Shown: positions 1 through 7,813, counted from the first letter of the stretch. The stretch: 10,852 bases of DNA from JALHSV01 sp964553535 (GCA_964553535.1 CAZKLK010000060.1:1-10852), one strand, 5' to 3'. Program-made: numbers and translations. Notes: generated by a model from the letters alone, not told the origin.

Positions 1-24
1 TTCCGGCGTTCGCCGGAATGACGG
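1..24. repeat. Perfect short palindrome at window edge (REP-like)
   Basis: TTCCGGCG and CGCCGGAA (1-8 and 11-18) are exact reverse complements around a 2-nt centre, followed by ATGAC. If the unit is a full palindrome, a GTCA half lies just outside the window. Short palindromes ending in CGGAATGAC are common dispersed intergenic repeats in many Gram-negative genomes; that this one is dispersed is inference, because only one copy is visible. It lies about 70 bp past the ahcY stop codon and could form a stable hairpin at the 3' end of the transcript, but it has no following T-tract. Confidence 0.5.
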
Positions 25-47
25 TCCACACTAATCCCAGAAAAACC

Positions 48-79
48 AAAAATAATTACTATATGCCGTCTGCTGCATA
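48..79 (-). terminator. Weak terminator-like structure after ahcY
   Basis: Reading the minus strand after the ahcY stop, TATGC (79-75) can pair with GCATA (66-62) across an 8-nt loop, and a run of five T follows about nine bases later (52-48). The stem is only 5 bp and the T-run is not adjacent, so this is a poor intrinsic terminator. The palindrome at 1-18 further downstream is an alternative 3' end structure. Confidence 0.2.
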
Positions 80-91
80 CCGTCAAGTTCA

Positions 92-1351
92 TTACGTTCC
101 AAGTTCCCAGCTTTTGAGATAGTGTTTCTGTTCCTTTGTCAGGGTGTCGATCCTGATATCCATTGCCCTGAGTTTGAGGTTTGCAATCTTTCTGTCAATC
201 TCCGCCGGAACGCTGTAAACCTTTTTCCCGAACTTCTTGAAATTTTTTACGATATATTCAGCGCAGAGGGCCTGGTTTGCGAAACTCATATCCATGACAG
301 CGGAAGGATGCCCTTCGGCTGAGGCGAGATTAATGAGCCTGCCCTCACCCAGAAGATAAATTTTCCGCTTGTCCCTCAGGGTAAATTCCTCAACGAACTC
401 TCGGATAAGCCTTCGCTTCACCGACATTTTTTTGAGCTGGGCGATAGATATCTCAACATTAAAGTGCCCGGAATTGCACAGGATAGCCCCGTCTTTCATT
501 ACTGCAAAACAGTCCTTTGAAATAACATTTACATTTCCCGTAGCCGTGACAAAAAAATCCCCGATTCCTGACGCGTCACGGATAGGCATCACCTCGAATC
601 CATCCATGGTGGCTTCCAGCGCCCTGAGGGGGTCGCTTTCAGTGACGATTACTTTAGCGCCCAACCCTTTTGCTCTCATGGCAATGCCTTTCCCGCACCA
701 TCCGTAACCGGCGACAATAAAAACGGACCCCGCGATCAATCTATTCGTGGCCCTCATAATACCGTCCACCGTGCTCTGTCCGGTGCCGTACCGGTTATCG
801 AAAAGATATTTGGTAAAAGCATCATTCACGGCGATAATGGGGTATCTCAATACGCCTTTTTCTGCCATGGCCCTGAGCCTGATAACGCCGGTTGTCGTCT
901 CCTCAGTCCCGCCGATGATGTTTTTAAGGAGGTCTATTTTTGACGTATGAAGTGTCGAAACAAGGTCGGCGCCGTCGTCCATGGTGATATGAGGCTGGAT
1001 CGACAGGGCATCACGTATGTGCCTGTAATAGGTCCTGTTATCTTCTCCTTTAACGGCAAAAACAGGAATTTTTGAGAACCGCACTAATGAGGCTGCGACA
1101 TCATCCTGCGTGCTGAGCGGGTTTGAAGCGCAGAGCGCCACTTCCGCCCCTCCGGCTTTCAGGGTCTGCATAAGGTTCGCCGTCTCTGTTGTGACATGCA
1201 GACAGGCACAAAGCCTGAATCCTTTTAAAGGCTTTTCCTTCCCGAATCTTTCGGTGATGCTTTTGAGTACTGGCATCTCCTGCGCCGCCCATTCGGTCCG
1301 CAGTTTGCCCTTCTGTGCTAAGGCGATATCTTTGATGTCATGTTTAACCAT
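92..1351 (-). CDS. ahcY: S-adenosyl-L-homocysteine hydrolase (adenosylhomocysteinase), short type
   Basis: Cytosolic NAD-dependent enzyme that reversibly splits S-adenosylhomocysteine into adenosine and homocysteine, removing the product inhibitor of methyltransferases. The Rossmann motif GYGWCGKG is at residues 215-222, the substrate-side motifs DDGAD (125-129) and GGTEETTTG (147-155) are present, NDAFTKYLFDN (176-186) carries the expected active-site Lys and Asp, and NSGHFNVEI is at 293-301. I chose the ATG at 1351 (419 aa) because AAGGAG sits 4 nt upstream of it. An in-frame ATG at 1372 would add seven basic residues but has no ribosome-binding site. The protein is of the short class: it ends in HYLKSWELGT and lacks the C-terminal KPDHYRY tail of the long proteobacterial and eukaryotic enzymes. 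It follows metK by 26 nt, forming a methyl-cycle pair. Related short archaeal enzymes can prefer S-inosylhomocysteine, so exact substrate preference is open. Confidence 0.95.
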   Translation of the reverse strand: MVKHDIKDIALAQKGKLRTEWAAQEMPVLKSITERFGKEKPLKGFRLCACLHVTTETANLMQTLKAGGAEVALCASNPLSTQDDVAASLVRFSKIPVFAVKGEDNRTYYRHIRDALSIQPHITMDDGADLVSTLHTSKIDLLKNIIGGTEETTTGVIRLRAMAEKGVLRYPIIAVNDAFTKYLFDNRYGTGQSTVDGIMRATNRLIAGSVFIVAGYGWCGKGIAMRAKGLGAKVIVTESDPLRALEATMDGFEVMPIRDASGIGDFFVTATGNVNVISKDCFAVMKDGAILCNSGHFNVEISIAQLKKMSVKRRLIREFVEEFTLRDKRKIYLLGEGRLINLASAEGHPSAVMDMSFANQALCAEYIVKNFKKFGKKVYSVPAEIDRKIANLKLRAMDIRIDTLTKEQKHYLKSWELGT

Positions 1352-1377
1352 TCTTCTCCTTTTTGCAGCCATTTTTA

Positions 1378-2529
1378 TTATAAGCCCGCCTCTTTCCTGA
1401 GGATATCGGCCTTATCCGTCTTTTCCCATGTAAAGTCGGGGTCATTCCTCCCGAAATGCCCGTAGGCCGCAGTTTTTTTGAAGATCGGTCTCCTCAAGTC
1501 GAGAGAATTTATCATCCCCTGCGGCGTCAGGTCGAAATTATCCCGGATTATTTTCACTATGAGCTCCGGCGGTATTCTTCCGGTCCCAAATGTCTCGGCC
1601 AGAACCGAAACCGGCTCGGGCATCCCGATCGCATACGCAACCTGAATCTGAACTCTGTCTGCGATGCCGGCTGCGACGATATTTTTTGCGACATATCGCG
1701 CCATATAGGAACCGGAACGGTCGACCTTCGTCGGGTCCTTGCCCGAGAAACAGCCGCCTCCATGGCTGCCTACCCCGCCGTAACTGTCAACGATTATTTT
1801 TCTTCCTGTGACTCCGGTGTCTCCCATAGGGCCGCCGACGACAAAACGACCTGTCGGATTTACATAATAGGTTATATGTTCCTCTTCAATTAAATCCGGA
1901 GGGACAGTCGGTTTAATTATTTTATCGACAACATCTTCCCGTATTTCCTTCAGCGTCACCTCGGGGCTGTGCTGGGTCGATACGACAATGCTGTCAACCC
2001 TGACTGGTTTTCTGTCTCTGTATTCGACTGTTACCTGAGTCTTCCCGTCAGGCCTCAGATAGTTGAGGATATCCTTCTTCCTCGCTTCTGCCAGTCTCAT
2101 GGCGAGTTTGTGGGCAAGCAGTATCGGAAGCGGCATCAGTTCCTCTGTTTCATTGCAGGCATATCCGAACATAAGCCCCTGGTCCCCGGCGCCCCCTATG
2201 TCGACACCTAAGGCGATATCGGAAGACTGGCCGTGAATGGATGTAATAACGGCGCAAGTCTCATAATCGAATCCGTATTTTGCCCTTGTGTAGCCGATAT
2301 CCTTGATTGTCTCCCTTACGATGTCGGGAATCTCCACATAGCAGCTTGTCGTTATTTCCCCTGCCACGAATGCGAGTCCTGTAGTGACGAGTGTTTCGCA
2401 CGCCACCCGGGCTACCGGGTCCTTTGCAATAATTGCATCGAGTATGGCATCCGAGATCTGATCGGAAATTTTGTCGGGATGCCCTTCGGTGACAGACTCT
2501 GACGTGAAAAAATAATCTTTCGCGAGCAT
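1378..2529 (-). CDS. metK: S-adenosylmethionine synthetase (methionine adenosyltransferase)
   Basis: Makes S-adenosylmethionine from ATP and L-methionine with release of phosphate and pyrophosphate; cytosolic, Mg and K dependent. The N-terminal FTSESVTEGHPDK motif, with HPDK at residues 17-20, gives ATP and metal contacts. The adenine-loop signature GAGDQGLMFGYA is at 113-124, and the P-loop-like signature is GGGCFSGKD (257-265), with Cys where Ala is usual, a permitted variant. The C terminus AAYGHFGR is typical. The start is ATG 2529 (383 aa, the normal family size) because GGGAGG stands 5 nt upstream; an upstream in-frame ATG at 2556 has no such site and gives residues outside the family. 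It lies 102 nt after carB and 26 nt before ahcY, so it may be cotranscribed with either. No SAM riboswitch is recognisable in the 102-nt leader. Confidence 0.97.
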   Translation of the reverse strand: MLAKDYFFTSESVTEGHPDKISDQISDAILDAIIAKDPVARVACETLVTTGLAFVAGEITTSCYVEIPDIVRETIKDIGYTRAKYGFDYETCAVITSIHGQSSDIALGVDIGGAGDQGLMFGYACNETEELMPLPILLAHKLAMRLAEARKKDILNYLRPDGKTQVTVEYRDRKPVRVDSIVVSTQHSPEVTLKEIREDVVDKIIKPTVPPDLIEEEHITYYVNPTGRFVVGGPMGDTGVTGRKIIVDSYGGVGSHGGGCFSGKDPTKVDRSGSYMARYVAKNIVAAGIADRVQIQVAYAIGMPEPVSVLAETFGTGRIPPELIVKIIRDNFDLTPQGMINSLDLRRPIFKKTAAYGHFGRNDPDFTWEKTDKADILRKEAGL

Positions 2530-2592
2530 GTTCGCCTCCCGGGGATAAAGAATCACAACCTAAAGCCAATACCAATATTACCACAATGAACT

Positions 2593-2613
2593 GGCATTGA
2601 CTATCTCAATGCC
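2593..2613. other. 8-bp inverted repeat between carB and metK
   Basis: GGCATTGA (2593-2600) and TCAATGCC (2606-2613) are exact reverse complements with a 5-nt loop, in the 102-nt gap between the carB stop and the metK ribosome-binding site. The hexamer GAACTG occurs at 2588-2593 and again at 2614-2619, so the hairpin is bracketed by short direct repeats. There is no T-run on either strand after the stem, so it is not an intrinsic terminator. It may be a protein-binding operator, an mRNA-stabilising hairpin or chance. Apart from this the gap holds nothing I recognise: no convincing promoter and no riboswitch. Confidence 0.45.
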
Positions 2614-2631
2614 GAACTGATCCGGGCGCAG

Positions 2632-5600
2632 TTATTGACTGTGGTATTCCTGAATCGGTTTTATATTGATATTCTCTTTTTTGAGCATCCCGATAGCATG
2701 CACTATGGCACGTGCGCCTGATATAGTAGTCGTGAAAGGCACTTTATACCGGAGGGCGCTTTGTCTGATGGGAAAAGAGTCTTCCCGTGACCGTGTTCCG
2801 CTGACTGTGTTGATGATGAAATCAATGGCGCCGTTCTTGATGAGGTCGATTATATGGGGTCTTCCTTCCGCAACTTTATTGATTACCTCAACATTGATTC
2901 CGTTGTTGCTCAAGTGCTCCGCCGTTCCTCTTGTGGCGACAAGGCTGAATCCCAGATCAATAAGTTTTTTTGCGATTGGCAGCGAAGCGGGCTTATCTTT
3001 ATCTTTCAGACTGATGAATATTTTCCCGGACAGTGGAATCCTGTTGCCGCATGCCATCTGGGATTTTCCGTAGGCGAGACCGAAATCCTCATCAATCCCC
3101 ATCACTTCACCTGTCGACTTCATTTCCGGGCCGAGGATTGTATCAACTCCTTCGAACTTGTCAAAAGGGAAGACCGCTTCTTTCACGGCAACGTGCCGGA
3201 GGATTTTTTCGCCGGTCAGTCCGAGCTGCTTCAGGGTTCTCCCCGCCATGACTTGAGTCGCTATTTTAGCGAGCGGCACTCCTGTCGCCTTGCCCACGAA
3301 TGGTATCGTTCTCGATGCGCGCGGATTTACCTCCAGCACGAAAATATCCTTATTCTTAACCGCAAATTGGACATTCATGAGTCCTATGACATTCAATTCT
3401 CTCGCGAGAGCTTTCGTCTGCCTCTTGATTTCCTCAACAGCGAGAAAATCCAGAGAATGCGGCGGGAGAGAACAAGCAGAGTCTCCCGAATGAATTCCCG
3501 CTTCTTCAATGTGCTCCATGACGCCGCCGATGATTACGGCGATTCCGTCAGAGATCGCATCGACATCCACTTCTATGGCATCTTCAAGATACTTGTCAAT
3601 CAGAACGGGATGCTCAGGAGATGCTTTGACTGCGCGTTTCATATATTCGTGCAGGGATTGCTGATCGTAAACAATTTCCATGGCCCTGCCCCCCAGCACA
3701 TACGAAGGCCGGACCATCACCGGATAACCTATACTCCCGGCCACGGCGAGCGCTTCTTCAACTGACATGGCAGTGCCACTCTCTGCCTGCTTCAGATTGA
3801 GCGCGTGCAGGAGCTCTTTAAACTTTTTCCTGTCCTCTGCCCGGTCTATTGAACCGGGAGATGTCCCGAGTATCCTGACCCCTTCTTTTTCAAGCGGCAC
3901 GGCAAGTTTCAGCGGCGTCTGCCCGCCGAACTGAACTATCACTCCGTCGGGTTTTTCAGTTTCGATAATAGAAAGCACATCTTCCAGAGTCACGGGTTCA
4001 AAGTAGAGCCTGTCGGCGGTATCGTAATCCGTGCTGACTGTTTCAGGATTGCAATTTACCATGATGGTCTCATAACCGAGCTCCCTGAGCGCGATCACCG
4101 CATGCACGCAACAGTAGTCAAACTCAATTCCCTGGCCTATTCGGTTTGGTCCGGAGCCAAGAATGACGATCTTCTTTTTGCCACTCGGATCGGCCTCATT
4201 ATCAAAAATCAAATTCATGTCTTCAAGCGGCCGGGAGACTGATTTTTTAATGCCTGAATCCTCCGGCCCCTGAATCCTGTAATAAGGCGTTTCATATGTT
4301 GAATAAAGATAAGGGGTGTAAGCGGAAAATTCGGCAGCGCATGTGTCGACGATTTTATAAACCGGCCTGATATTCTTCTGCCGGCGCATGCTCCGGATTT
4401 CAGCTTCCTGCAGATCGAGCGCCCGTGCGATCGTTCTGTCCGAAAATCCATGCCGCTTTGCTCTTAAAATCAGATGTTCAACAGGCGCGGGGTTTTGGGG
4501 GTCCAACGGCCGCCTTAATTCGTGATTTGAACCCGTGCCCAATTGCGGCCTTGAATTTTTGATTTCTTTTTCCAGGTCTATAATCTGTTTGATATTCTGC
4601 AGAAACCATGGATCAATGTAAGAAAGGTCATATATTTCCCGGATGCTCATGCCTTCGCGCATGGCCTGGGCGACATACCAGATTCTTTCGGCGTTGGGCG
4701 CTGTGAGCTTTGACTTGATCAGTCTCATGTCGGAAGAAACATTTTCGAAGCCGTGACTGCCGGTTTCAAGACTTCGGAGGGCTTTCTGAAGAGACTCTTT
4801 GAACGTCCTTCCTATGGCCATGACTTCGCCGACCGATTTCATCTGTGTCGTAAGTGCCGTATCCGCCTCCGGAAACTTCTCGAATGAAAATCTCGGGAAC
4901 TTGGTTACCACATAATCAATTGTGGGTTCGAATGAGGCCGGAGTTTCCTTGGTGATGTCATTCCGTATTTCATCAAGCGTAAACCCAACTGATAGCTTTG
5001 CGGCTATCTTGGCGATCGGAAACCCTGTTGCCTTCGAGGCAAGGGACGAACTCCGTGAAACCCTCGGGTTCATCTCAATAACAATCATCCTGCCGTCTTC
5101 CGGATTGACGGCGAATTGTATATTTGATCCTCCCGTATCGACGCCGATCTCGCGGATAATTGCCACCGACGCGTCGCGCATTCGCTGATATTCCTTATCG
5201 CTCAGCGTTTGAGCGGGCGCAACCGTGATGGAGTCGCCCGTGTGGATTCCCATGGGGTCAAAATTCTCGATCGAGCACACAATGACAACATTATCCATCC
5301 TGTCGCGCATGACTTCCATCTCATATTCCTTCCAGCCGAGCGCGGATTCCTCAACAAGCACCTGACCGACGGGGCTTAGCTGAAGCCCTTTGTCGAGCAT
5401 TCTCCGGTATTCTTCAATATTGTAAGCGACGCCGCCCCCGGTTCCTCCGAGAGTGAAAGAAGGCCTCAGAATGGCAGGGAACCCGATTCCCCCGATAGCG
5501 TCAAGGCCTTCTCTCAATGAGCCGACGTGGGCAGATACAGGTATATCGAGCCCGATTTTCTTCATTGCCTCTTTAAAAAGCTTCCGGTCCTCGGCCTTCC

Positions 5601-5970
5601 TGATCGATTCAAGCGTTGCGCCTATCAGCTCGACACCGAACATTTCGAGGATGCCTTTTTGAGAGAGTTCGACTGCGAGGTTCAAAGCGGTTTGCCCCCC
5701 CATGGTGGGCAACAGAGCGTCGGGCCTTTCCCGGCTGATTATTTTTTCAAGGATGTCGATCTTCAGCGGCTCAATGTATGTAGCGTCAGCCACGCCGGGG
5801 TCCGTCATAATGGTCGCCGGATTTGAGTTTGCCAGTACTACCAGGTAGCCTTCTTCCTTAAGGGACTTGCACGCCTGGGTGCCCGAATAATCGAATTCGC
5901 ACGCTTGCCCGATTATAATCGGTCCAGAGCCGATCATAAGGATCTTTTTAATATCTGTTCTTTTCGGCAT
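2632..5970 (-). CDS. carB: Carbamoyl-phosphate synthase large subunit
   Basis: Synthetic subunit that makes carbamoyl phosphate from bicarbonate, two ATP and ammonia channelled from the CarA glutaminase; it feeds pyrimidine and arginine synthesis. The two homologous halves are clear: GSGPIIIGQACEFDYSGTQA near 14-33 with glycine loop GGTGGG (175-180), and GSGPNRIGQGIEFDYCC near 605-621 with VLGGRAMEI (758-766). Metal-binding EMNPR (299-303) and EVNPR (880-884) follow. The C-terminal MGS-like allosteric domain spans about 982-1112; NKVAEGRPH (1031-1039) and INT (1053-1055) carry residues equivalent to the E. coli UMP-binding site. At 1112 aa it is about 40 longer than E. coli CarB; the excess lies at about 473-496 and 562-590, both in the central region. 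Start MPKRTDIKK is the family start, although its ribosome-binding site is weak. It is separated from carA by a flavin-reductase-like gene and a 92-nt gap. Confidence 0.97.
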   Translation of the reverse strand: MPKRTDIKKILMIGSGPIIIGQACEFDYSGTQACKSLKEEGYLVVLANSNPATIMTDPGVADATYIEPLKIDILEKIISRERPDALLPTMGGQTALNLAVELSQKGILEMFGVELIGATLESIRKAEDRKLFKEAMKKIGLDIPVSAHVGSLREGLDAIGGIGFPAILRPSFTLGGTGGGVAYNIEEYRRMLDKGLQLSPVGQVLVEESALGWKEYEMEVMRDRMDNVVIVCSIENFDPMGIHTGDSITVAPAQTLSDKEYQRMRDASVAIIREIGVDTGGSNIQFAVNPEDGRMIVIEMNPRVSRSSSLASKATGFPIAKIAAKLSVGFTLDEIRNDITKETPASFEPTIDYVVTKFPRFSFEKFPEADTALTTQMKSVGEVMAIGRTFKESLQKALRSLETGSHGFENVSSDMRLIKSKLTAPNAERIWYVAQAMREGMSIREIYDLSYIDPWFLQNIKQIIDLEKEIKNSRPQLGTGSNHELRRPLDPQNPAPVEHLILRAKRHGFSDRTIARALDLQEAEIRSMRRQKNIRPVYKIVDTCAAEFSAYTPYLYSTYETPYYRIQGPEDSGIKKSVSRPLEDMNLIFDNEADPSGKKKIVILGSGPNRIGQGIEFDYCCVHAVIALRELGYETIMVNCNPETVSTDYDTADRLYFEPVTLEDVLSIIETEKPDGVIVQFGGQTPLKLAVPLEKEGVRILGTSPGSIDRAEDRKKFKELLHALNLKQAESGTAMSVEEALAVAGSIGYPVMVRPSYVLGGRAMEIVYDQQSLHEYMKRAVKASPEHPVLIDKYLEDAIEVDVDAISDGIAVIIGGVMEHIEEAGIHSGDSACSLPPHSLDFLAVEEIKRQTKALARELNVIGLMNVQFAVKNKDIFVLEVNPRASRTIPFVGKATGVPLAKIATQVMAGRTLKQLGLTGEKILRHVAVKEAVFPFDKFEGVDTILGPEMKSTGEVMGIDEDFGLAYGKSQMACGNRIPLSGKIFISLKDKDKPASLPIAKKLIDLGFSLVATRGTAEHLSNNGINVEVINKVAEGRPHIIDLIKNGAIDFIINTVSGTRSREDSFPIRQSALRYKVPFTTTISGARAIVHAIGMLKKENINIKPIQEYHSQ

Positions 5971-6062
5971 ATTTATCCGGCATGAAAGTTATTTTTTCTC
6001 ATTTTTGTTTTTTTCAATCCTTAAATGACGATCTCAGGAATGATTCTTTTCGGGACATGAGG
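5971..6062 (-). other. A-rich spacer upstream of carB
   Basis: The 92-nt gap between the flavin-reductase-like gene and carB is rich in A-runs on the minus strand (roughly 5985-6020). TTGAAA followed by A-tracts and AATAAC could be read as a very poor promoter with a spacing near 17-19 nt. I see no good ribosome-binding site beyond a short CCGGA and no stable hairpin. An internal promoter or an A-rich translation enhancer for carB is possible but not shown. Confidence 0.2.
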
Positions 6063-6587
6063 CTACCTGAAATATACTACCTTCGAACCGCCGAGATGAA
6101 GCGGCAAAGTCGCCTTTGTTGTCCATGCATTTTTCTTGAAATATCGGTCATCGGCATATGCGGACAGTATATTGCCGAAAAACACATAACATTCGCCGGC
6201 CTCAACGGCCCTCCATAATTTGCACTCCAGGTAGCCTATGCAACCGCCGATAACGGGCGCTTTGACCTTTCGGGCTGAAACCGTCTTCAGGTTTGCCTTC
6301 TCAAATTTATCTGTATTTCTACCCGAGGATTTGCCGCAAGTCCACAGCGCGGGCAAGAGTTTCTTGGGCGGTATATTGACGACAAACTCCTTTGTTTGCC
6401 TGATCAATTTTGCCGTATAACTTTCCTTCGATACACACGCCAGCATCATAGGAGGTTCGTCACTCACCGGCGTTGCCCACGCGCAGGTCATAACGTTAGG
6501 CCTCCCTTTCCTGTCAACGCTCGTAAGAAAGAAAGTCATTTTTGGATGAAGCAAGCGATAGACGCCTGATTTTATTTCTCTTAACAT
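6063..6587 (-). CDS. Flavin reductase-like (FMN-binding split-barrel) protein
   Basis: A 174-aa protein matching the flavin reductase-like domain family: N-terminal SGVYRLLHPKMTFFLTSVD, then GRPNVMTCAWATPVSDEPPMMLACV (about 28-52), which is the flavin-phosphate-binding strand and loop region, FVVNIPPKKLL (68-78), and a central GGCIGYLECKLW (114-125). Members bind FMN and either reduce free flavin with NAD(P)H or serve as flavin-binding redox partners; the true substrate cannot be told from sequence. There is no signal peptide or membrane segment. The start is firm: GGAG lies 5 nt before the ATG, inside the end of carA, and the two genes overlap by 7 nt, so translation is probably coupled. A flavoprotein between carA and carB is unexpected, because no step of carbamoyl phosphate synthesis uses flavin. 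It contains cysteines at 35, 51, 84, 116, 122 and 133. Confidence 0.85.
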   Translation of the reverse strand: MLREIKSGVYRLLHPKMTFFLTSVDRKGRPNVMTCAWATPVSDEPPMMLACVSKESYTAKLIRQTKEFVVNIPPKKLLPALWTCGKSSGRNTDKFEKANLKTVSARKVKAPVIGGCIGYLECKLWRAVEAGECYVFFGNILSAYADDRYFKKNAWTTKATLPLHLGGSKVVYFR

Positions 6588-7813
6588 TTTTTCTCCTTTT
6601 CAATCATTTCCCTGAATCTTGTGAACATATGCGTTGAATCGTTCGGCCCGGGACCTGCTTCCGGATGGTGCTGAACTGAGAACACCGGCAAATCGACATG
6701 CTGCATGCCTTCTTCCGTGCCGTCATATAAATTCAAATGGGTCAATGTGGCCATGCCCCGGACACTTTCTATATCAACGCAATAGTTGTGATTCTGGGAT
6801 GTTATTTCAATCCTGCCCGTTTTCATATCCCTCACAGGATGGTTGCCTCCATGATGGCCAAATTTGAGTTTGTAAGTCCTCCCGCCCATAGCAAGACCCA
6901 GTATCTGGTGCCCGAGGCAGATTCCGAAAACGGGTTTTCTGCCGAGGAGCTTTTGGGTGTTTTCTATGCCGTAGACGACCCTCTCCGGGTCTCCCGGTCC
7001 ATTGCTCAAAAGGATTCCGTCCGGATTCAGATCAAGAACGGCTTCGGCAGGAGTCTCCGCGGGAACAACAGTCACTTCAAACCCTGCCCTGACAAGATTT
7101 CTCAGAATATTGAATTTTACGCCGAAGTCATAAACAACTACCTTCAGGTTTGAAGGCCGAAGGCTCGGGGCTGAATCTTCAAGAGCCTGCGATTCTGTTT
7201 TTTTGTTTTCTTCCTCCGGTTTCTGAATGCCTGAAGAAGCCGGGTGCCATTGCCACACGGCCTCTGCCCAGGTATAAGGCCTGTCAGTCGAGATTCCCCT
7301 GACCAGGTCAAATGCCGATATGCCCGGGTGCTCCCTCGCCTTTTTCAAAAGACTGTAAGGATCCGGGTCCAACGCCGATATAATCCCCATCTGCGCGCCG
7401 TAGTTCCTGAGGTGTCTCGTAAGCGCCCTGGTGTCGATTCCCTCTATGCCGGCAATCCGGTATTCCCGCAGGTAATCACCCAGAGAAGCGCAATTTCTGA
7501 ACTCGGCAAGCTGCGCTCTGTCCCTTTCGAATCTCCAGTTGCTCGGGAAATCGATATATTCTTTAACAATAAATCCCTCAACCTTTGGTCCCCGGTCGGA
7601 TTCTCTGTCGTCGTAAGAGACGCCGTAATTGCCTATTTGCGGATAGGTCATCGCCACAATCTGACCTTTGTACGACGGATCGGTCAGAATTTCCTGGTAG
7701 CCTGTCATGGACGTATTGAAAACTATTTCACCTATTGCCTCCCCGCAATATCCGAAGGAATTCCCCGGGAATACTGTACCGTCAGATAACACAAGCAAGG
7801 CTTTACCACTCAT
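6581..7813 (-). CDS. carA: Carbamoyl-phosphate synthase small subunit (glutaminase)
   Basis: Class I glutamine amidotransferase subunit that hydrolyses glutamine and passes ammonia to CarB. The N-terminal CarA-specific domain (LSDGTVFPGNSFG, then FNTSMTGYQEILTDPSY) covers about residues 1-185. The glutaminase domain begins at VVVYDFGVKFNILRNL (about 225) and has LLSNGPGDP (268-276), the nucleophile Cys299 in FGICLGHQ, and His383/Glu385 in QHHPEAGPGP. The triad is intact. Start ATG 7813 (410 aa) is chosen because GGGGGGA lies 6 nt upstream and MSGKALLVLSDG fits the family; a TTG at 7831 is the only upstream option in frame. It overlaps the pyrC stop by 11 nt and the next gene by 7 nt. A hydrophilic linker of about 30 residues (about 192-222, rich in Glu, Lys, Ser, Pro) joins the domains and makes it longer than the E. 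coli protein (382 aa). Confidence 0.97.
   Translation of the reverse strand: MSGKALLVLSDGTVFPGNSFGYCGEAIGEIVFNTSMTGYQEILTDPSYKGQIVAMTYPQIGNYGVSYDDRESDRGPKVEGFIVKEYIDFPSNWRFERDRAQLAEFRNCASLGDYLREYRIAGIEGIDTRALTRHLRNYGAQMGIISALDPDPYSLLKKAREHPGISAFDLVRGISTDRPYTWAEAVWQWHPASSGIQKPEEENKKTESQALEDSAPSLRPSNLKVVVYDFGVKFNILRNLVRAGFEVTVVPAETPAEAVLDLNPDGILLSNGPGDPERVVYGIENTQKLLGRKPVFGICLGHQILGLAMGGRTYKLKFGHHGGNHPVRDMKTGRIEITSQNHNYCVDIESVRGMATLTHLNLYDGTEEGMQHVDLPVFSVQHHPEAGPGPNDSTHMFTRFREMIEKEKKC

Noticed and set aside
2530..2556. Upstream ATG start for metK at 2556
   Set aside because: The extra nine residues do not fit the family and there is no ribosome-binding site, while ATG 2529 has GGGAGG at 5 nt.
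2593..2613. Intrinsic terminator after carB
   Set aside because: The stem is good but neither strand has a T-run after it.
2530..2631. SAM or SAH riboswitch ahead of metK
   Set aside because: The gap is only about 100 nt and shows a single simple hairpin, with none of the conserved cores or multi-stem layout of the SAM or SAH riboswitch classes I know.
2854..3765. Long open frame of about 300 codons on the plus strand inside carB
   Set aside because: It lies antisense to a clear, motif-rich carB, and its translation resembles no family; it is a shadow frame.
5971..6062. Separate promoter for carB
   Set aside because: The A-rich stretch offers only poor -35 and -10 matches at odd spacing, not enough to call.
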